Notes under the pieces: generated by a model | The model's database searches: none | What the model saw: only the letters and a program-made list of their open reading frames with translations | Told to the model about the DNA's origin: nothing | Assembly: GCF_037137055.1 (NCBI RefSeq) | Contig: NZ_JBBBNY010000006.1 | Coordinates: forward strand, 62,001 to 126,000 | Length of the DNA stretch: 64,000 nucleotides | Direction: 5' to 3' | From: Frateuria_A yonginensis | GTDB taxonomy: Bacteria > Pseudomonadota > Gammaproteobacteria > Xanthomonadales > Rhodanobacteraceae | Made by a program: the position numbers and the translations under genes | In this document: piece by piece, positions 49,322-58,473 of the stretch | How positions within the stretch are numbered: the first letter of the stretch is position 1 | Layout of the letters: each line of letters begins with the position of its first letter

Positions 49322-50953
49322 ATGACCCACCGTCTCGCGATCAAGGCGCTGCTGGGCGCCTCCATTGCGCTCGCGCTGTCCCTGTCCGCCCACGCGGCCA
49401 CGCCGTCCGCTCCGGACGACGCCCGTTTCGACCTCGGCAGCCTGGCGCCGAACGGCCACTATGACCGCTTCATCGTCACCTATCGCGACGGCAGTACCGA
49501 GCGCGCCGACCGCGCCGCCCTGCTGCAGAACCTCGGCGCCGCGATCGACCGCGCGGGACTCGATCGTGCCAGCCTCGCCGCCGGCCGTACCGCCGTACGC
49601 GCGAGCTACCAGCGCAAGCTCGCCACCGGCGCGGACCTGATCCGCACCTCGCGCAAGCTCGATCGGGCCGAGGCGGCCAGCCTGATCCGCCAGATCGCCG
49701 CCGACCCGGCGGTGCAGTACGTCGCGCCGGACGTGATGCTGCAGCGGGTGCGCGACCTGCGCGCGCCGGACGGCCTGCAGCCGCAGACCTTCACGCCCAG
49801 CGACACCTACTACCCCGCCTACCAGTGGAACCTGAAGGCGCCCGATGGCAGCATCACCTTCTTCGGCGACGCCAACCACGGCGGCACGCGGGTCAACGAC
49901 GCCTGGGACCTCGCCGACGGCACCGGCGTGGTGATCGCCGTGCTCGACACCGGCATCACCCGCCACGTCGACGTGAACACCAAGCTCGCCGACGCCGGCT
50001 ACGACTTCATCAGCGACGCCTTCGTCTCCGGCCGGCCGACCGACGACCGCGTGCCCGGCGGCTGGGACCTGGGCGACTGGACCACCACCGAGCCGTGGCT
50101 GTCCGCGTGCACCGACGAGAGCCATCCGCCGGAGGACAGCTCCTGGCACGGCACCCACGTGGCCAGCACCGCCGGCGCCGAGATCACCGACAACGCGATG
50201 GGCATGGCGGGCATCGCCTTCCACGCCAGGGTGCTGCCGGTGCGCGTGCTCGGCCATTGCGGCGGCTACACCAGCGACATCGCCGACGCGATCGTCTGGG
50301 CGGCAGGGGGCAAGGTCGAGGGCGTGCCGCGCAACAAGCACCCGGCGCAGGTGATCAACCTGAGCCTGGGCGGCGCCGGCCGCTGCCATCCCAACGACGT
50401 GACCGCCAGGGCCGTGGCCAAGGCCAATCAGCTCGGTGCCGTGGTGGTGGTGTCCGCCGGCAACAACGCCGACGATGCGGCGAAGTACACCCCGGCGGGC
50501 TGCCCCGGCGTCATCACCGTGGCCTCCACCGGCATCACCAGCCGTCGCGCCTACTACTCAAACTACGGCCACGCGGTGGAGATCGCCGCGCCCGGCGGCG
50601 GCGTCTACCAGGACGACGATCCGGACACCGGCGTGCTGTCCTACGACGGCTTCGTGTGGCAGGCGCTGAACAACGGCACCACCACGCCGGTGCCCGAAGG
50701 CACCACCTACGCCGGCTACGCCGGCACCTCGCAGGCCGCACCGCACGTGACCGGCACGGTGGCGCTCATGCAGAGCGCACGCAAGGCGCTGTGCCTGCCG
50801 CCGCTGAAGCCCAGGCAGGTGCTCGCCGTGCTGCAGGAAACCGCCTACCGCCCGATGATCCCGCCCAAGGGCAAGTACTCGATCGGCGCGGGCATACTCG
50901 ATGCGGCCGCCGCGGTGGAGGGCGCCGTCAACTTCACCCCGCACGGCCACTAG
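49322..50953 (+). CDS. Secreted S8 subtilisin-like serine protease
   Basis: 543-residue preproprotease. Signal peptide about 1-25 (LLGASIALALSLSAHAA), an I9-like propeptide to about residue 160, then the peptidase domain with Asp209 (IAVLDTGITRH), His276 (SSWHGTHVAST) and Ser470 (YAGTSQAAPHVTGTVALM; the usual GTSMA is GTSQA). Extra Cys residues (SACTDESH, GHCGGY, GRCHPN, AGCPG) suggest disulfides, fitting an extracellular enzyme of the xanthomonad protease type. No C-terminal secretion or P domain. GGAGG before the ATG and a terminator straight after the stop. Confidence 0.94.
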   Translation: MTHRLAIKALLGASIALALSLSAHAATPSAPDDARFDLGSLAPNGHYDRFIVTYRDGSTERADRAALLQNLGAAIDRAGLDRASLAAGRTAVRASYQRKLATGADLIRTSRKLDRAEAASLIRQIAADPAVQYVAPDVMLQRVRDLRAPDGLQPQTFTPSDTYYPAYQWNLKAPDGSITFFGDANHGGTRVNDAWDLADGTGVVIAVLDTGITRHVDVNTKLADAGYDFISDAFVSGRPTDDRVPGGWDLGDWTTTEPWLSACTDESHPPEDSSWHGTHVASTAGAEITDNAMGMAGIAFHARVLPVRVLGHCGGYTSDIADAIVWAAGGKVEGVPRNKHPAQVINLSLGGAGRCHPNDVTARAVAKANQLGAVVVVSAGNNADDAAKYTPAGCPGVITVASTGITSRRAYYSNYGHAVEIAAPGGGVYQDDDPDTGVLSYDGFVWQALNNGTTTPVPEGTTYAGYAGTSQAAPHVTGTVALMQSARKALCLPPLKPRQVLAVLQETAYRPMIPPKGKYSIGAGILDAAAAVEGAVNFTPHGH

Positions 50954-50973
50954 CCGGCGGGACCGTGCGACGG

Positions 50974-51005
50974 GAGGCGGGCGGCGGCCCGCCTCTTTTT
51001 CTTGT
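50974..51005 (+). terminator. Rho-independent terminator of the S8 protease gene
   Basis: GAGGCGGGC/GCCCGCCTC stem (50974-50995, loop GGCG) followed by TTTTTCTTGTTCTT, 20 bases after the stop. Confidence 0.92.
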
Positions 51006-51184
51006 TCTTGGCGCGACGTCGATCGTCGCCGAGGCGCAGCGGACGGGATCGCCGCCGGCGCGTGGCGATAACACCGCACCAACGGCACCGTCACCCCGGC
51101 GGACGACAATGGTCGTTGCCCGCCCACGGCGCGTCGCTGGCCTCCGACCCGCCGCGCGCGGACAGCACACCGACGGAGGCCCCC

Positions 51185-51700
51185 ATGAAAACCCGCTGTG
51201 TCTTCAGCACCCCCGACCTTTCCGCCGCGCGCGTGGCCATGGACGCCGCCCGCCGTGCCGGCGTACCCGACAACGACATCTCGCTGATCGCCCGCGAGGA
51301 CATCGAACTGGAGCAGATTCCCGACCACCTGATGGTCGGCCGCACCGACTTCTACCCGGCCGCCGCACGCGGCTTGCTGTGCGGCGGCGCCACCGGCGTG
51401 CTGCTCGGCCTGCTCGCGATCGCCGTGCCGCCGCTGGGCGTCACGCTGGCGGGCGCCGCCGCCATCGCGCTGGCCGGGGCGGCGGTGGGCGGCTGGACCG
51501 GCGCACTGGTGGGCACCGACGTGCCGGACGTGGTGCACCGGCGCTTCAAGCGCGAAATCGACGCGGGCCGCATCCTGGTGGTGATCGACGCGAACAGGGA
51601 CCTGCTCGCGCTGGCCGGCCCCGCGATCGCCGCCACCGGCGCCACGCACCTGCCCCTGCACGCGCACGAGGCGGAGACGCTGCATCTGGCGGGAACGTGA
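51185..51700 (+). CDS. Glycine-rich membrane protein, DUF1269-like
   Basis: 171 residues. A small N-terminal domain (RCVFSTPDLSAARVAMDAAR, VPDNDISLIAREDIE) is followed by two hydrophobic Gly/Ala helices (LLCGGATGVLLGLLAIAVPP, VTLAGAAAIALAGAAVGGW) and a C-terminal cytosolic segment (RRFKREIDAGRILVVIDANR). The pattern resembles DUF1269-type stress membrane proteins; assignment is tentative. A good GGAGG stands before the ATG. Confidence 0.75.
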   Translation: MKTRCVFSTPDLSAARVAMDAARRAGVPDNDISLIAREDIELEQIPDHLMVGRTDFYPAAARGLLCGGATGVLLGLLAIAVPPLGVTLAGAAAIALAGAAVGGWTGALVGTDVPDVVHRRFKREIDAGRILVVIDANRDLLALAGPAIAATGATHLPLHAHEAETLHLAGT

Positions 51701-51814
51701 GTCTGCGTGGCATGCGTGGTCGGCGCATGTCAGCACTCGCCCGCCCCGGCTGCCGAGCAGTCCGCTTCGCATCGCGCTAGGCTCGGAACCGCCTGGTGAA
51801 GCGAGGGCAGATGC

Positions 51815-52285
51815 ATGATCGAAGCGTTCAAGAAAGGCACGCCGGCCGAGGTCTGGCAGGCGCTGGTGAAGGAAGCGGCGGGACGCACGGGCCATCCGCT
51901 CGACGAGTCGCGCGAGAGCTACCTGGTGTTCGTGCTGTTGCGCTACCAGGGCGACACGCTGCTGCTTTCGCACGTGCAGGGGGTGGAGTGGATGGAGGCG
52001 CAGGCCCGCATGGGCAGCGCACGCGCCGACGCCCTGCGCGACGTGGGCGACCGCTGCCTGCTGGTGGCCGGCCTGTTCCCCGGCCTGGCCGAGCGGCGGC
52101 GGGTCAGCGTGGAGTACTTCATCGACCTCGGCCGCAGCGCCTACCAGGGCGTGGCCGACGCCAGCCGGCAGGCCTACGCGGCGCTCTACGCACAACTGGC
52201 CCGCAGCTACCTCGAGCTGGTCGCGACCCTCAACGCGATGCGCTCGGCGCCGATCCCGGCGAACGCGATCCGTTTCGTGCACTGA
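51815..52285 (+). CDS. Conserved hypothetical cytosolic protein
   Basis: 156 residues, mostly helical (EAFKKGTPAEVWQALVKEAA, YLVFVLLRYQGDTLLLSHVQ, QAYAALYAQLARSYLELVAT). No signal peptide, membrane helix or recognisable catalytic motif. I know no function. An ATG four bases earlier (51811) is out of frame. The upstream 110 bases show no clear Shine-Dalgarno beyond GAGGGCAG. Confidence 0.7.
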   Translation: MIEAFKKGTPAEVWQALVKEAAGRTGHPLDESRESYLVFVLLRYQGDTLLLSHVQGVEWMEAQARMGSARADALRDVGDRCLLVAGLFPGLAERRRVSVEYFIDLGRSAYQGVADASRQAYAALYAQLARSYLELVATLNAMRSAPIPANAIRFVH

Positions 52286-52345
52286 CGACACATGCCTGGC
52301 GGATGTTCCGGTCACGGGCACCCGCCAGGCACGCCCGCGGCTTGG

Positions 52346-53563
52346 TCACCACACCAGCGCCCAGCTGCCGTCGGGCTTTTCCTCCACGTCGCAGCCCATG
52401 CGGGCGCATTCGCGACGCATCACGGCGAACAGCCAGCGCCGGTCCTCCGGTGGCGCCCGCTCGATGCGGAAGCGACGCACGCGGGTCGGCACCAGGGTGA
52501 GTTCGCACAGGCGCCCGCGCGTGGCCTCCAGTTGCGGGAAGTACATGAGGCCCAGTTCGCCGCGGTAGGCCTGGTGGCCGCCGATGCCCTCGTAGTCGTT
52601 GAGGAAGTCGCCGCAGCCGTACAGGACCAGGTGCCCGTGGTGCACCTCGATCGCCTTGGGATGGTGCGAGGAATGGCCGTAGAGCAGGTCCACGCCGGCT
52701 TCGTCGATCAGGGCGTGCGCGAACGCGCGCTGCGCGGGCGCCACCTCGTAGCCCCAGTTGCCGCCCCAGTGCAGGGAGAACACCACCCGATCACCGGCAC
52801 GCCTGTGCCGGGCGACCTCGGCGGCGATGTGCGCGGCCGTCCCCGCCGACAGGTCCGGCAGGCGCCAGACGCCCGCTCGCGTTGCCTCCGCGGCCCAGTC
52901 CGCCGGCACGCCCGCGTCCGCGGTGGCCGCCGCGAACACCAGCAACCGCCCCGCGCCGGCCAGCGGCAGTACGGCCGGCGCCTGCGCCATGGCCAGCCGC
53001 TCGCCCGCGCCGGCGACCGCGACGTGCGCCGCACGCAGCACGGCGAGCGTCTGCGCCAGGCCTTCGCGTCCCCAGTCCAGCACGTGGTTGTTGGCGAGCA
53101 CGCAGCAGTCGATGTGCGCCGCGGCGAGCACGTCGATGTTGGCCGGGTGCATGCGGTAGTTGATGCCCTTGGGCCAGGGATGGTCGTGCCGCGTGACGCT
53201 CGTCTCCAGGTTGACGATGCGCGCCTGCGGCCGGCGCGCCCGCCACTGCGCCAGCGCGTCGCCCCAGACGTAGCCGGGATCCACCTTGCGTGGAACCGCT
53301 CCGGCGGCGTTTTCCGCCAACGCGACGTAGCCGCGGGCGTCGTGCATGTATGGTTCGTGCAGAACCGGATCGGACGGATGGGCGAGGATCTGGTCGATGC
53401 CGCGTCCGGTCATCACATCCCCGCAGAGGAACAGCGTCACCGGGGAAGGCGCGGATCCGCCCGCCCCCTCCGGGCCCGCCGGCACGCGATGCACGAGCGC
53501 CCCCGCCGCCGCACCCAGCGCGATGCGGCTCCAGCGCCGGAGGAAGGCACGCCGCCCATGCAT
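52346..53563 (-). CDS. CapA family protein (poly-gamma-glutamate synthesis-like phosphoesterase fold)
   Basis: 405 residues. The N-terminus HGRRAFLRRWSRIALGAAAG looks like a Tat signal, so probably periplasmic. CapA (PF09587) signatures: TLFLCGDVMTGRGIDQIL, IVNLETSVTRHDHPWPKGIN, NNHVLDWGREGLAQTL and LLYGHSSHHPKAIEVHHGH, which are metal-binding elements of the calcineurin-like fold. There are no capB/capC genes nearby, so capsule synthesis is doubtful; these stand-alone proteins are of unknown function. Confidence 0.88.
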   Translation of the reverse strand: MHGRRAFLRRWSRIALGAAAGALVHRVPAGPEGAGGSAPSPVTLFLCGDVMTGRGIDQILAHPSDPVLHEPYMHDARGYVALAENAAGAVPRKVDPGYVWGDALAQWRARRPQARIVNLETSVTRHDHPWPKGINYRMHPANIDVLAAAHIDCCVLANNHVLDWGREGLAQTLAVLRAAHVAVAGAGERLAMAQAPAVLPLAGAGRLLVFAAATADAGVPADWAAEATRAGVWRLPDLSAGTAAHIAAEVARHRRAGDRVVFSLHWGGNWGYEVAPAQRAFAHALIDEAGVDLLYGHSSHHPKAIEVHHGHLVLYGCGDFLNDYEGIGGHQAYRGELGLMYFPQLEATRGRLCELTLVPTRVRRFRIERAPPEDRRWLFAVMRRECARMGCDVEEKPDGSWALVW

Positions 53564-53627
53564 GGCCCGCAGCGTAGGCCGCGCGGCGTTACGTCGGCTT
53601 GAACACGGACGGACCGGAGCGCCGGCG

Positions 53628-55103
53628 CTACGGCCTGCCGCTGGCGCCGAAGTCCGCGCCGCGCATGGTCAGCACGCAGTCCAACGGCAGCGGCCCGCCC
53701 GGATCGTGCAGGAAGGCCGTTTCCAGGGCGGCGCCGCAGCGGTTGAAGCCGGCACCGTGGCTCTGCCCGGGGAAGACGACCACCCGTGCGTGCGGCATGT
53801 TGGCGACCAGCTGCCGCGCCCACGCCGGCGGCGTGTCGGGGTCGAACTCCCCGGCCAGCGCGAGCACCGGCACGTCGCTCGTCACGGGTGCGTTCTCACG
53901 AGCTGCCGCGGGCGCGACGCCCCACGCGCGGCACGTCCCGGGCGAGGCGGTACGCTCGTCGACGCCACCGAGGCCCCAGGCGGGGGCGAGCTGGGCTTCG
54001 ACGCGCACACGGTCCTCGAAGGGCATCTCCTCGCCGCACCACACCGACAGGCGCAGGCCCCAGGCGAACGACGAGGCGCCCTGGCCCGCCGCCACCAGCC
54101 GGGCCAGCGCCGCGGTCCGTCCGGCGAGGCTGTCGCCGATCACGGCGGGGATGTGGCCGATCGCGGCCGGGTCGTGCAACGCCTCGTACAGCGCGGCGAC
54201 GACCTGGGCGCCGCGTACCGTCACCGCCCTGCCGTCCGAGCCGCGCACGCTGGGCAGGGGCAGCGGCGAGCGGTCGGCCTGCGCCACCAGACGGGCGAAC
54301 TCCGCGGCCGGCTGCGGGTGCGCCCGCGCGCACGCGGGGTCGACCGCGCAGCCGTCGAACACGGCATCGAGCGCGCGCCGGAGGTTGGCCGAGGCGTGCT
54401 CGTCGAAGCCGACCTCGGGCGGCAGCACCGAATCGAGGATCACGCTGCGCACGCCTTGCGGGTGGTCACGCAGCACGGTCAGCGCCAGCCGCGTGCCGTA
54501 GGAGTGGCCGAACAGGTTCCAGCGCGCGTAGCCCAGTGCCTTGCGCAGGTCCTCGAGGTCCTGCGCCGTCTCGGCGCTGGTGTAGCCGTCCAGGTCGACG
54601 CCTTTCGCCACCAGCGCCGCGCGACAGGCGGCGGCAGCCCGGGCCAGCGCCGCCTGCCCCGCCTCGCCGGACAGGTGGCCGGCAGCGACGATCCCCAGCA
54701 GCGCGTTGATCCGCGGGCACTCGAGCGCGGGCTGCGCCAGGCGGGCACCACGCGGTTCCAGCAGCACGTAGTCGCGCTCGGCGAGGAAAGGATTGTCGCG
54801 TGCCGGCAGGGGATGCACGAGCGCGCTGCCGCCCGGACCGCCAGGCAGGAACACCACCGGATCGGGCGCGGGCGTGTCCGCCCGGCTGTGGAACACCACG
54901 ACCGGCAGCCGGATCGTGCGGCTGTGCGCGCGATGGCGGTTTTCCGGCACGGTCAGCACGCCGCAGACCACACCCTCGCCCGGCAGGATGCTCTTCGGGC
55001 AAGGCGCCCGGGCGAAACGGCCTTGCGCCACGGCATCCCGCGCACAGGCCGGCGCCTGTTGCAGCAGACATCCCAGCAGGATGATCCATACCCCTCGGCT
55101 CAT
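53628..55103 (-). CDS. Exported alpha/beta hydrolase with TAP-like C-terminal domain
   Basis: 491 residues. Signal peptide (GVWIILLGCLLQQAPACA; a lipobox-like Cys is possible). Alpha/beta hydrolase core with VFLPGGPGGSALVHPLPARD (oxyanion GGPG), nucleophile Ser201 in NLFGHSYGTRLAL, then a C-terminal TAP-like segment (VPVLALAGEFDPDTPPAWAR with the acid, GQSHGAGFNRCG with the His). Similar to secreted tripeptidyl aminopeptidases. The start ATG at 55101-55103 has GGAGGAGG upstream. Substrate specificity unknown. Confidence 0.9.
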   Translation of the reverse strand: MSRGVWIILLGCLLQQAPACARDAVAQGRFARAPCPKSILPGEGVVCGVLTVPENRHRAHSRTIRLPVVVFHSRADTPAPDPVVFLPGGPGGSALVHPLPARDNPFLAERDYVLLEPRGARLAQPALECPRINALLGIVAAGHLSGEAGQAALARAAAACRAALVAKGVDLDGYTSAETAQDLEDLRKALGYARWNLFGHSYGTRLALTVLRDHPQGVRSVILDSVLPPEVGFDEHASANLRRALDAVFDGCAVDPACARAHPQPAAEFARLVAQADRSPLPLPSVRGSDGRAVTVRGAQVVAALYEALHDPAAIGHIPAVIGDSLAGRTAALARLVAAGQGASSFAWGLRLSVWCGEEMPFEDRVRVEAQLAPAWGLGGVDERTASPGTCRAWGVAPAAARENAPVTSDVPVLALAGEFDPDTPPAWARQLVANMPHARVVVFPGQSHGAGFNRCGAALETAFLHDPGGPLPLDCVLTMRGADFGASGRP

Positions 55104-55223
55104 GGCACCCTCCTCCGCCTGTCGCGCACCGTCGGCACCGGCCACGCCCGCTGCCATGTCCGCCTTGGATGCAGCAGGAGAGCCGAACGCTTATTCCAGC
55201 CCCGCCCCAGTAGGCCCGCAGGC

Positions 55224-55255
55224 AAAAAAGGGGACGGAGGCGAGTCCCCGTCCCC
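55224..55255 (-). terminator. Rho-independent terminator of the beta-glucosidase gene
   Basis: Minus-strand stem GGGGACG/CGTCCCC (55230-55255) followed by TTTTTTGCC, about 20 bases after the stop of the GH3 gene. Confidence 0.8.
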
Positions 55256-55274
55256 GTCGCCCACGCGAGACCGG

Positions 55275-57668
55275 CTACGGCGTCACGTCGAACTCCGCCT
55301 GCTCGGTGGCCTGCGAGCTGCCGCCCACCCACACGGTGTAGTGCGTGGGTTCCACCACCTGGCGGCTGTGCACGTCGTAGAAGGAGAGCTCCGGGAAGCC
55401 CAGCTCGAAGCGCACCTGCCGCGACTCGCCCGGCCGGAGCGTGACGCGCTGGAAGCCCTTCAGGCCGCGCACCGGCTGCTCGACGCTGGCGCCGAGGTTG
55501 CGCACGTACAGCTGGGCGACCTCGGTGGCCTCGCGCTTGCCGGTATTGGTCAGCGTGGCGGTCACCGTGACCAGCGACTTCGCATCGGGCCGGTTGGCCT
55601 CGGCCAGCGGCAGCGTGCGGCGCGAGACGCGCACGTCCGAGTAGGCGAAGGTGGTGTAGCTCAAGCCGTGGCCGAAGGGGAACAGCGCGTCGTTCGGCAC
55701 GTCGATGTAGCGCGAGATGAAGCGCGTGTCGCCGGCCGGCGGCCTGGACAGGTCGGCCGCGCCCGGCGGGCGGCCGGTCGGGAACTGGTCGTAGTACAGC
55801 GGCTCCTGGCCCACCGCGCGGGGGAAGCTCATCGGCAGCTTGCCGCTGGGCGCCACGTCGCCGAACAGCACGTTGGCCAGCGCGTTGCCCGCCTCGGTGC
55901 CCGGGAACCACACCGCCATGATCGCCGGCACGTGCTGCGCGGCCCAGTCCAGCACCAGCGGGCGGCCGGAGAACACCAGCAGCACCACCGGCTTGCCGGT
56001 GGCCACCATCGCCTCCAGCAGTTGCTGCTGGTTGCCCGGCAGGTCGAGATGGGCGCGCGAGCCGGCCTCGCCACTCATCTCGCTGGACTCGCCGAGCGCC
56101 ATCACCACCACGTCGGCCTGCTCGGCCGCACGCCGGGCCTCGGCGAAGCCCGCCTGCGAATCGCCCAGGATGTCGGTGCCCTTGGCGTACAGCAGCGAGC
56201 CACCGCGCGCGGCGAGGCGCCGCTGCAGCGCGTCGCGCAGCGTGACCACGTCGGGCACGCGCGTCGCGCCGCCCCAGGAGCCCTGCATCTCGCTGGCGGC
56301 ATCGGCCAGCGGGCCGACCAGTGCGACGCGCTTGACGCCCTCGCCCAGCGGCAGCACCGGCGCACTCCCCACCGTGGCGTTGCGCAGCAGCACGAAGGAT
56401 TCCTCGGCCGCGCGGCGCGCCAGCGGCCGGTGCGCCGGCACCGCGCGGGTCACCTCGGGCGCCTGCGGATACGGGTGCTCGAACAGGCCGAGCGCGAACT
56501 TCACCCGCAGCACGCGGCGCACCGCCTCGTCCACCGTCGCCATCGACAGCTGGTGCTCGGCCAGCAGCTTCGGGATCTGCGTGTCGTAGAAGTGGGACAT
56601 CATGTCCACCTCGACGCCCGCCTCCAGCGCCTTCTTGGTGGCGGTGGCGGCGTCGCGCGCGATGCCGTGGTTGGTCAGCTCCATCACCGCGGTGTAGTCA
56701 CTCACCACGAAGCCGTCGAAGCCCCATTCCTTGCGCAGGATCTCGTCCATCAAATAGGGGTTGGCGGTGGCCGGGACGCCGTTGAGCGCGTTGAACGAGC
56801 TCATCACGGTGGCGGCGCCCGCCTCGACCGCCGCCTTGTAGGGCGGCAGGTAGACCTGGCGCAGGCGGATGTCGGACATGTCCGTGGTGTTGTACTCGCG
56901 CCCGGCCTCGGCCGCGCCGTAGGCGGCGAAGTGCTTGACCGAGGCGGCCACGCTGTCGGGCCTGGACAGGTCGTCGCCCTGGTAACCGCGCACGTAGGCA
57001 CGCGCCATCGCCGAGCCCAGGTACGGGTCCTCGCCCGCGCCCTCGGTGGAGCGGCCCCAGCGCGCGTCGCGCGAGATGTCCACCATCGGCGAGTAGAACC
57101 ACTTCACGCCCGCGGTAGTGGCCTCGGTGGCGGCCATGTGCGAGACGTCCTCGACCAGCTTCGGGTCCCATGAGGCGGCCAGACCCAGCGGCACCGGGTA
57201 GATCGTGCGATAGCCATGGATCACGTCCGCGCCGAACAGGATCGGGATGTGCAGGCGGCTGTGCAGGGCCGCCTCCTGGAAGGCACGCGTCTTCTCCGCG
57301 CCGACCACGTTGAGCATCGAGCCCAGCCGCCCTTCCCGCGCCAGTTGCATGGCATCCACGCGGGTCTTGGTTTCCGGATTGGCGGCCAGCGCCTTGTCGC
57401 CGTCGGCGGTGGTCGGCGCGCTGAAGCCCTGATCGTTGTACTGCACCAGCTGCCCGATCTTTTCGGCGAGCGTCATCTGCGCGAGCAGGGCTTCGACCCG
57501 GCGCTCGATCTGCGGCGAGGCGAGCTGGGCGTTCGACGGCGCCACGGCCCCCGGTCCGCCCGCTGCCGCATCGGCCGGTGCGGGCGCGGCCCAGGCGATG
57601 CTGGCGCAGGCAAGGGCGCCGGTCAGCAGCACGGCGTGAAGCAAGGGAGGCGGGGCGGCTCGTTTCAT
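55275..57668 (-). CDS. bglX: Periplasmic GH3 beta-glucosidase (BglX-like)
   Basis: 797 residues. Signal peptide (VLLTGALACASIAWAAPA), GH3 TIM barrel (LAEKIGQLVQYNDQGF, ILFGADVIHGYRTIYPVPLG) with nucleophile Asp324 in WGFDGFVVSDYTAVME, GH3 C-terminal domain (GESSEMSGEAGSRAHLDLPG, LVFSGRPLVLDW) and a fibronectin-III-like end (VTATLTNTGKREATEVAQLY). It should split beta-linked gluco-oligosaccharides in the periplasm. The ATG at 57666-57668 begins the signal peptide; an ATG-less upstream extension is less likely. A LacI-type operator lies about 40 bases upstream, implying sugar control. Confidence 0.94.
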   Translation of the reverse strand: MKRAAPPPLLHAVLLTGALACASIAWAAPAPADAAAGGPGAVAPSNAQLASPQIERRVEALLAQMTLAEKIGQLVQYNDQGFSAPTTADGDKALAANPETKTRVDAMQLAREGRLGSMLNVVGAEKTRAFQEAALHSRLHIPILFGADVIHGYRTIYPVPLGLAASWDPKLVEDVSHMAATEATTAGVKWFYSPMVDISRDARWGRSTEGAGEDPYLGSAMARAYVRGYQGDDLSRPDSVAASVKHFAAYGAAEAGREYNTTDMSDIRLRQVYLPPYKAAVEAGAATVMSSFNALNGVPATANPYLMDEILRKEWGFDGFVVSDYTAVMELTNHGIARDAATATKKALEAGVEVDMMSHFYDTQIPKLLAEHQLSMATVDEAVRRVLRVKFALGLFEHPYPQAPEVTRAVPAHRPLARRAAEESFVLLRNATVGSAPVLPLGEGVKRVALVGPLADAASEMQGSWGGATRVPDVVTLRDALQRRLAARGGSLLYAKGTDILGDSQAGFAEARRAAEQADVVVMALGESSEMSGEAGSRAHLDLPGNQQQLLEAMVATGKPVVLLVFSGRPLVLDWAAQHVPAIMAVWFPGTEAGNALANVLFGDVAPSGKLPMSFPRAVGQEPLYYDQFPTGRPPGAADLSRPPAGDTRFISRYIDVPNDALFPFGHGLSYTTFAYSDVRVSRRTLPLAEANRPDAKSLVTVTATLTNTGKREATEVAQLYVRNLGASVEQPVRGLKGFQRVTLRPGESRQVRFELGFPELSFYDVHSRQVVEPTHYTVWVGGSSQATEQAEFDVTP

Positions 57669-57709
57669 GGCGACTCGACGCGGGCCATCGCCCGCCGTGG
57701 CGAAAGGAG

Positions 57710-57723
57710 CGAAAACGTTTACA
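57710..57723. promoter_or_regulatory. LacI-family operator-like palindrome upstream of bglX
   Basis: Minus strand TGTAAACGTTTTCG, nearly the LacI/GalR consensus TGnnAnCGnTnnCA with central CG and only the last base off. It sits 42-55 bases before the bglX start codon, where it would overlap the promoter. No LacI-type regulator gene is in the window. Confidence 0.6.
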
Positions 57724-57742
57724 CCGCCGGCCCGCAAAAAGC

Positions 57743-57769
57743 AAAAAAGGGCGCCCTCGAAGGGCGCCC
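57743..57769 (-). terminator. Rho-independent terminator of the Gly/Asn-rich protein gene
   Basis: Minus-strand GGGCGCCC/GGGCGCCC stem with a TTCGA loop, followed by TTTTTTGC. It insulates bglX from the upstream gene. Confidence 0.9.
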
Positions 57770-57834
57770 CACTGTCGCCGCCTGGTCGGGAACCCCGCAG
57801 GCGGACTCGAAGCGTGCCGTGCGCCAGGCGCCGG

Positions 57835-58284
57835 TCACCGGGGGATCAGCCCCCCCCCGTTCCGGTCGGGGTTGGGGGCCATCGGCTGCTGGCCGTTGCC
57901 CTTGGGCGGCCGTACGCAGTTGGTCGAACTCCAGTCGGTCGAACCGTGGTTGGCGGCGCCGCGGACCGGCGTGCCGGGCGGGGCGTTTTCCGGATTCACC
58001 CGGTTGGCGGTGGCCACGCCGGCCTGGTTGGCGCAGTCGTTGGCGCCGTTGCCGCCGCCGGGCCCGGTGCCACCGGCCCCGTTGCCCATGGTGCCCATAT
58101 TGCCGCTGGCATTGGCTCCATTCATGCCGCGGTGGCCAGCCGTACCGGCGTTGGTTCCGCTGCCGCCCGCCTGGCTGCCACCCGCAGTGCCGCCGTTTCC
58201 GCCACTGCTCTGGGCCAGCGCACCACCGCACGCCAGCACGAAGGCAAGCGCGCCGGCCACTACCGTGCTGCAGGATCGTTTCAT
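57835..58284 (-). CDS. Exported Gly/Asn-rich low-complexity protein
   Basis: 149 residues. Signal peptide (STVVAGALAFVLACGGALAQ), then a low-complexity run of Gly, Asn, Ala, Ser and Thr (NGGTAGGSQAGGSGTNAG, MGTMGNGAGGTGPGGG), and a tail with two Cys (GANDCANQAG, STNCVRPPKG) that could pair. GAGG precedes the ATG and a strong terminator follows. Not recognised; a secreted or cell-surface structural role is a guess. Confidence 0.7.
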   Translation of the reverse strand: MKRSCSTVVAGALAFVLACGGALAQSSGGNGGTAGGSQAGGSGTNAGTAGHRGMNGANASGNMGTMGNGAGGTGPGGGNGANDCANQAGVATANRVNPENAPPGTPVRGAANHGSTDWSSTNCVRPPKGNGQQPMAPNPDRNGGGLIPR

Positions 58285-58473
58285 GGTGTCACCTCATCTC
58301 GTTGGAATGGCCGCTGGTACGCGGGCCTGACACGAGGCTGCGCGGCGCAGGGTAGGAACCCCGTGACCTCCCCGCCCGCCGCGGGTGAAGGCGGACCCGG
58401 GCATATCGGTCCCGTTGGGATTTGCAGCGGCGGGTTCACGCGGCCTTGGGGCAGGTTCGGCTATCGCACGCGC

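Noticed and set aside
53346..57173. A 1275-codon plus-strand open frame opposite CapA, the TAP-type hydrolase and bglX
   Set aside because: It lies entirely antisense to genes with clear catalytic motifs, is His/Arg/Ala-rich with no fold-like pattern, and is explained by codon bias.
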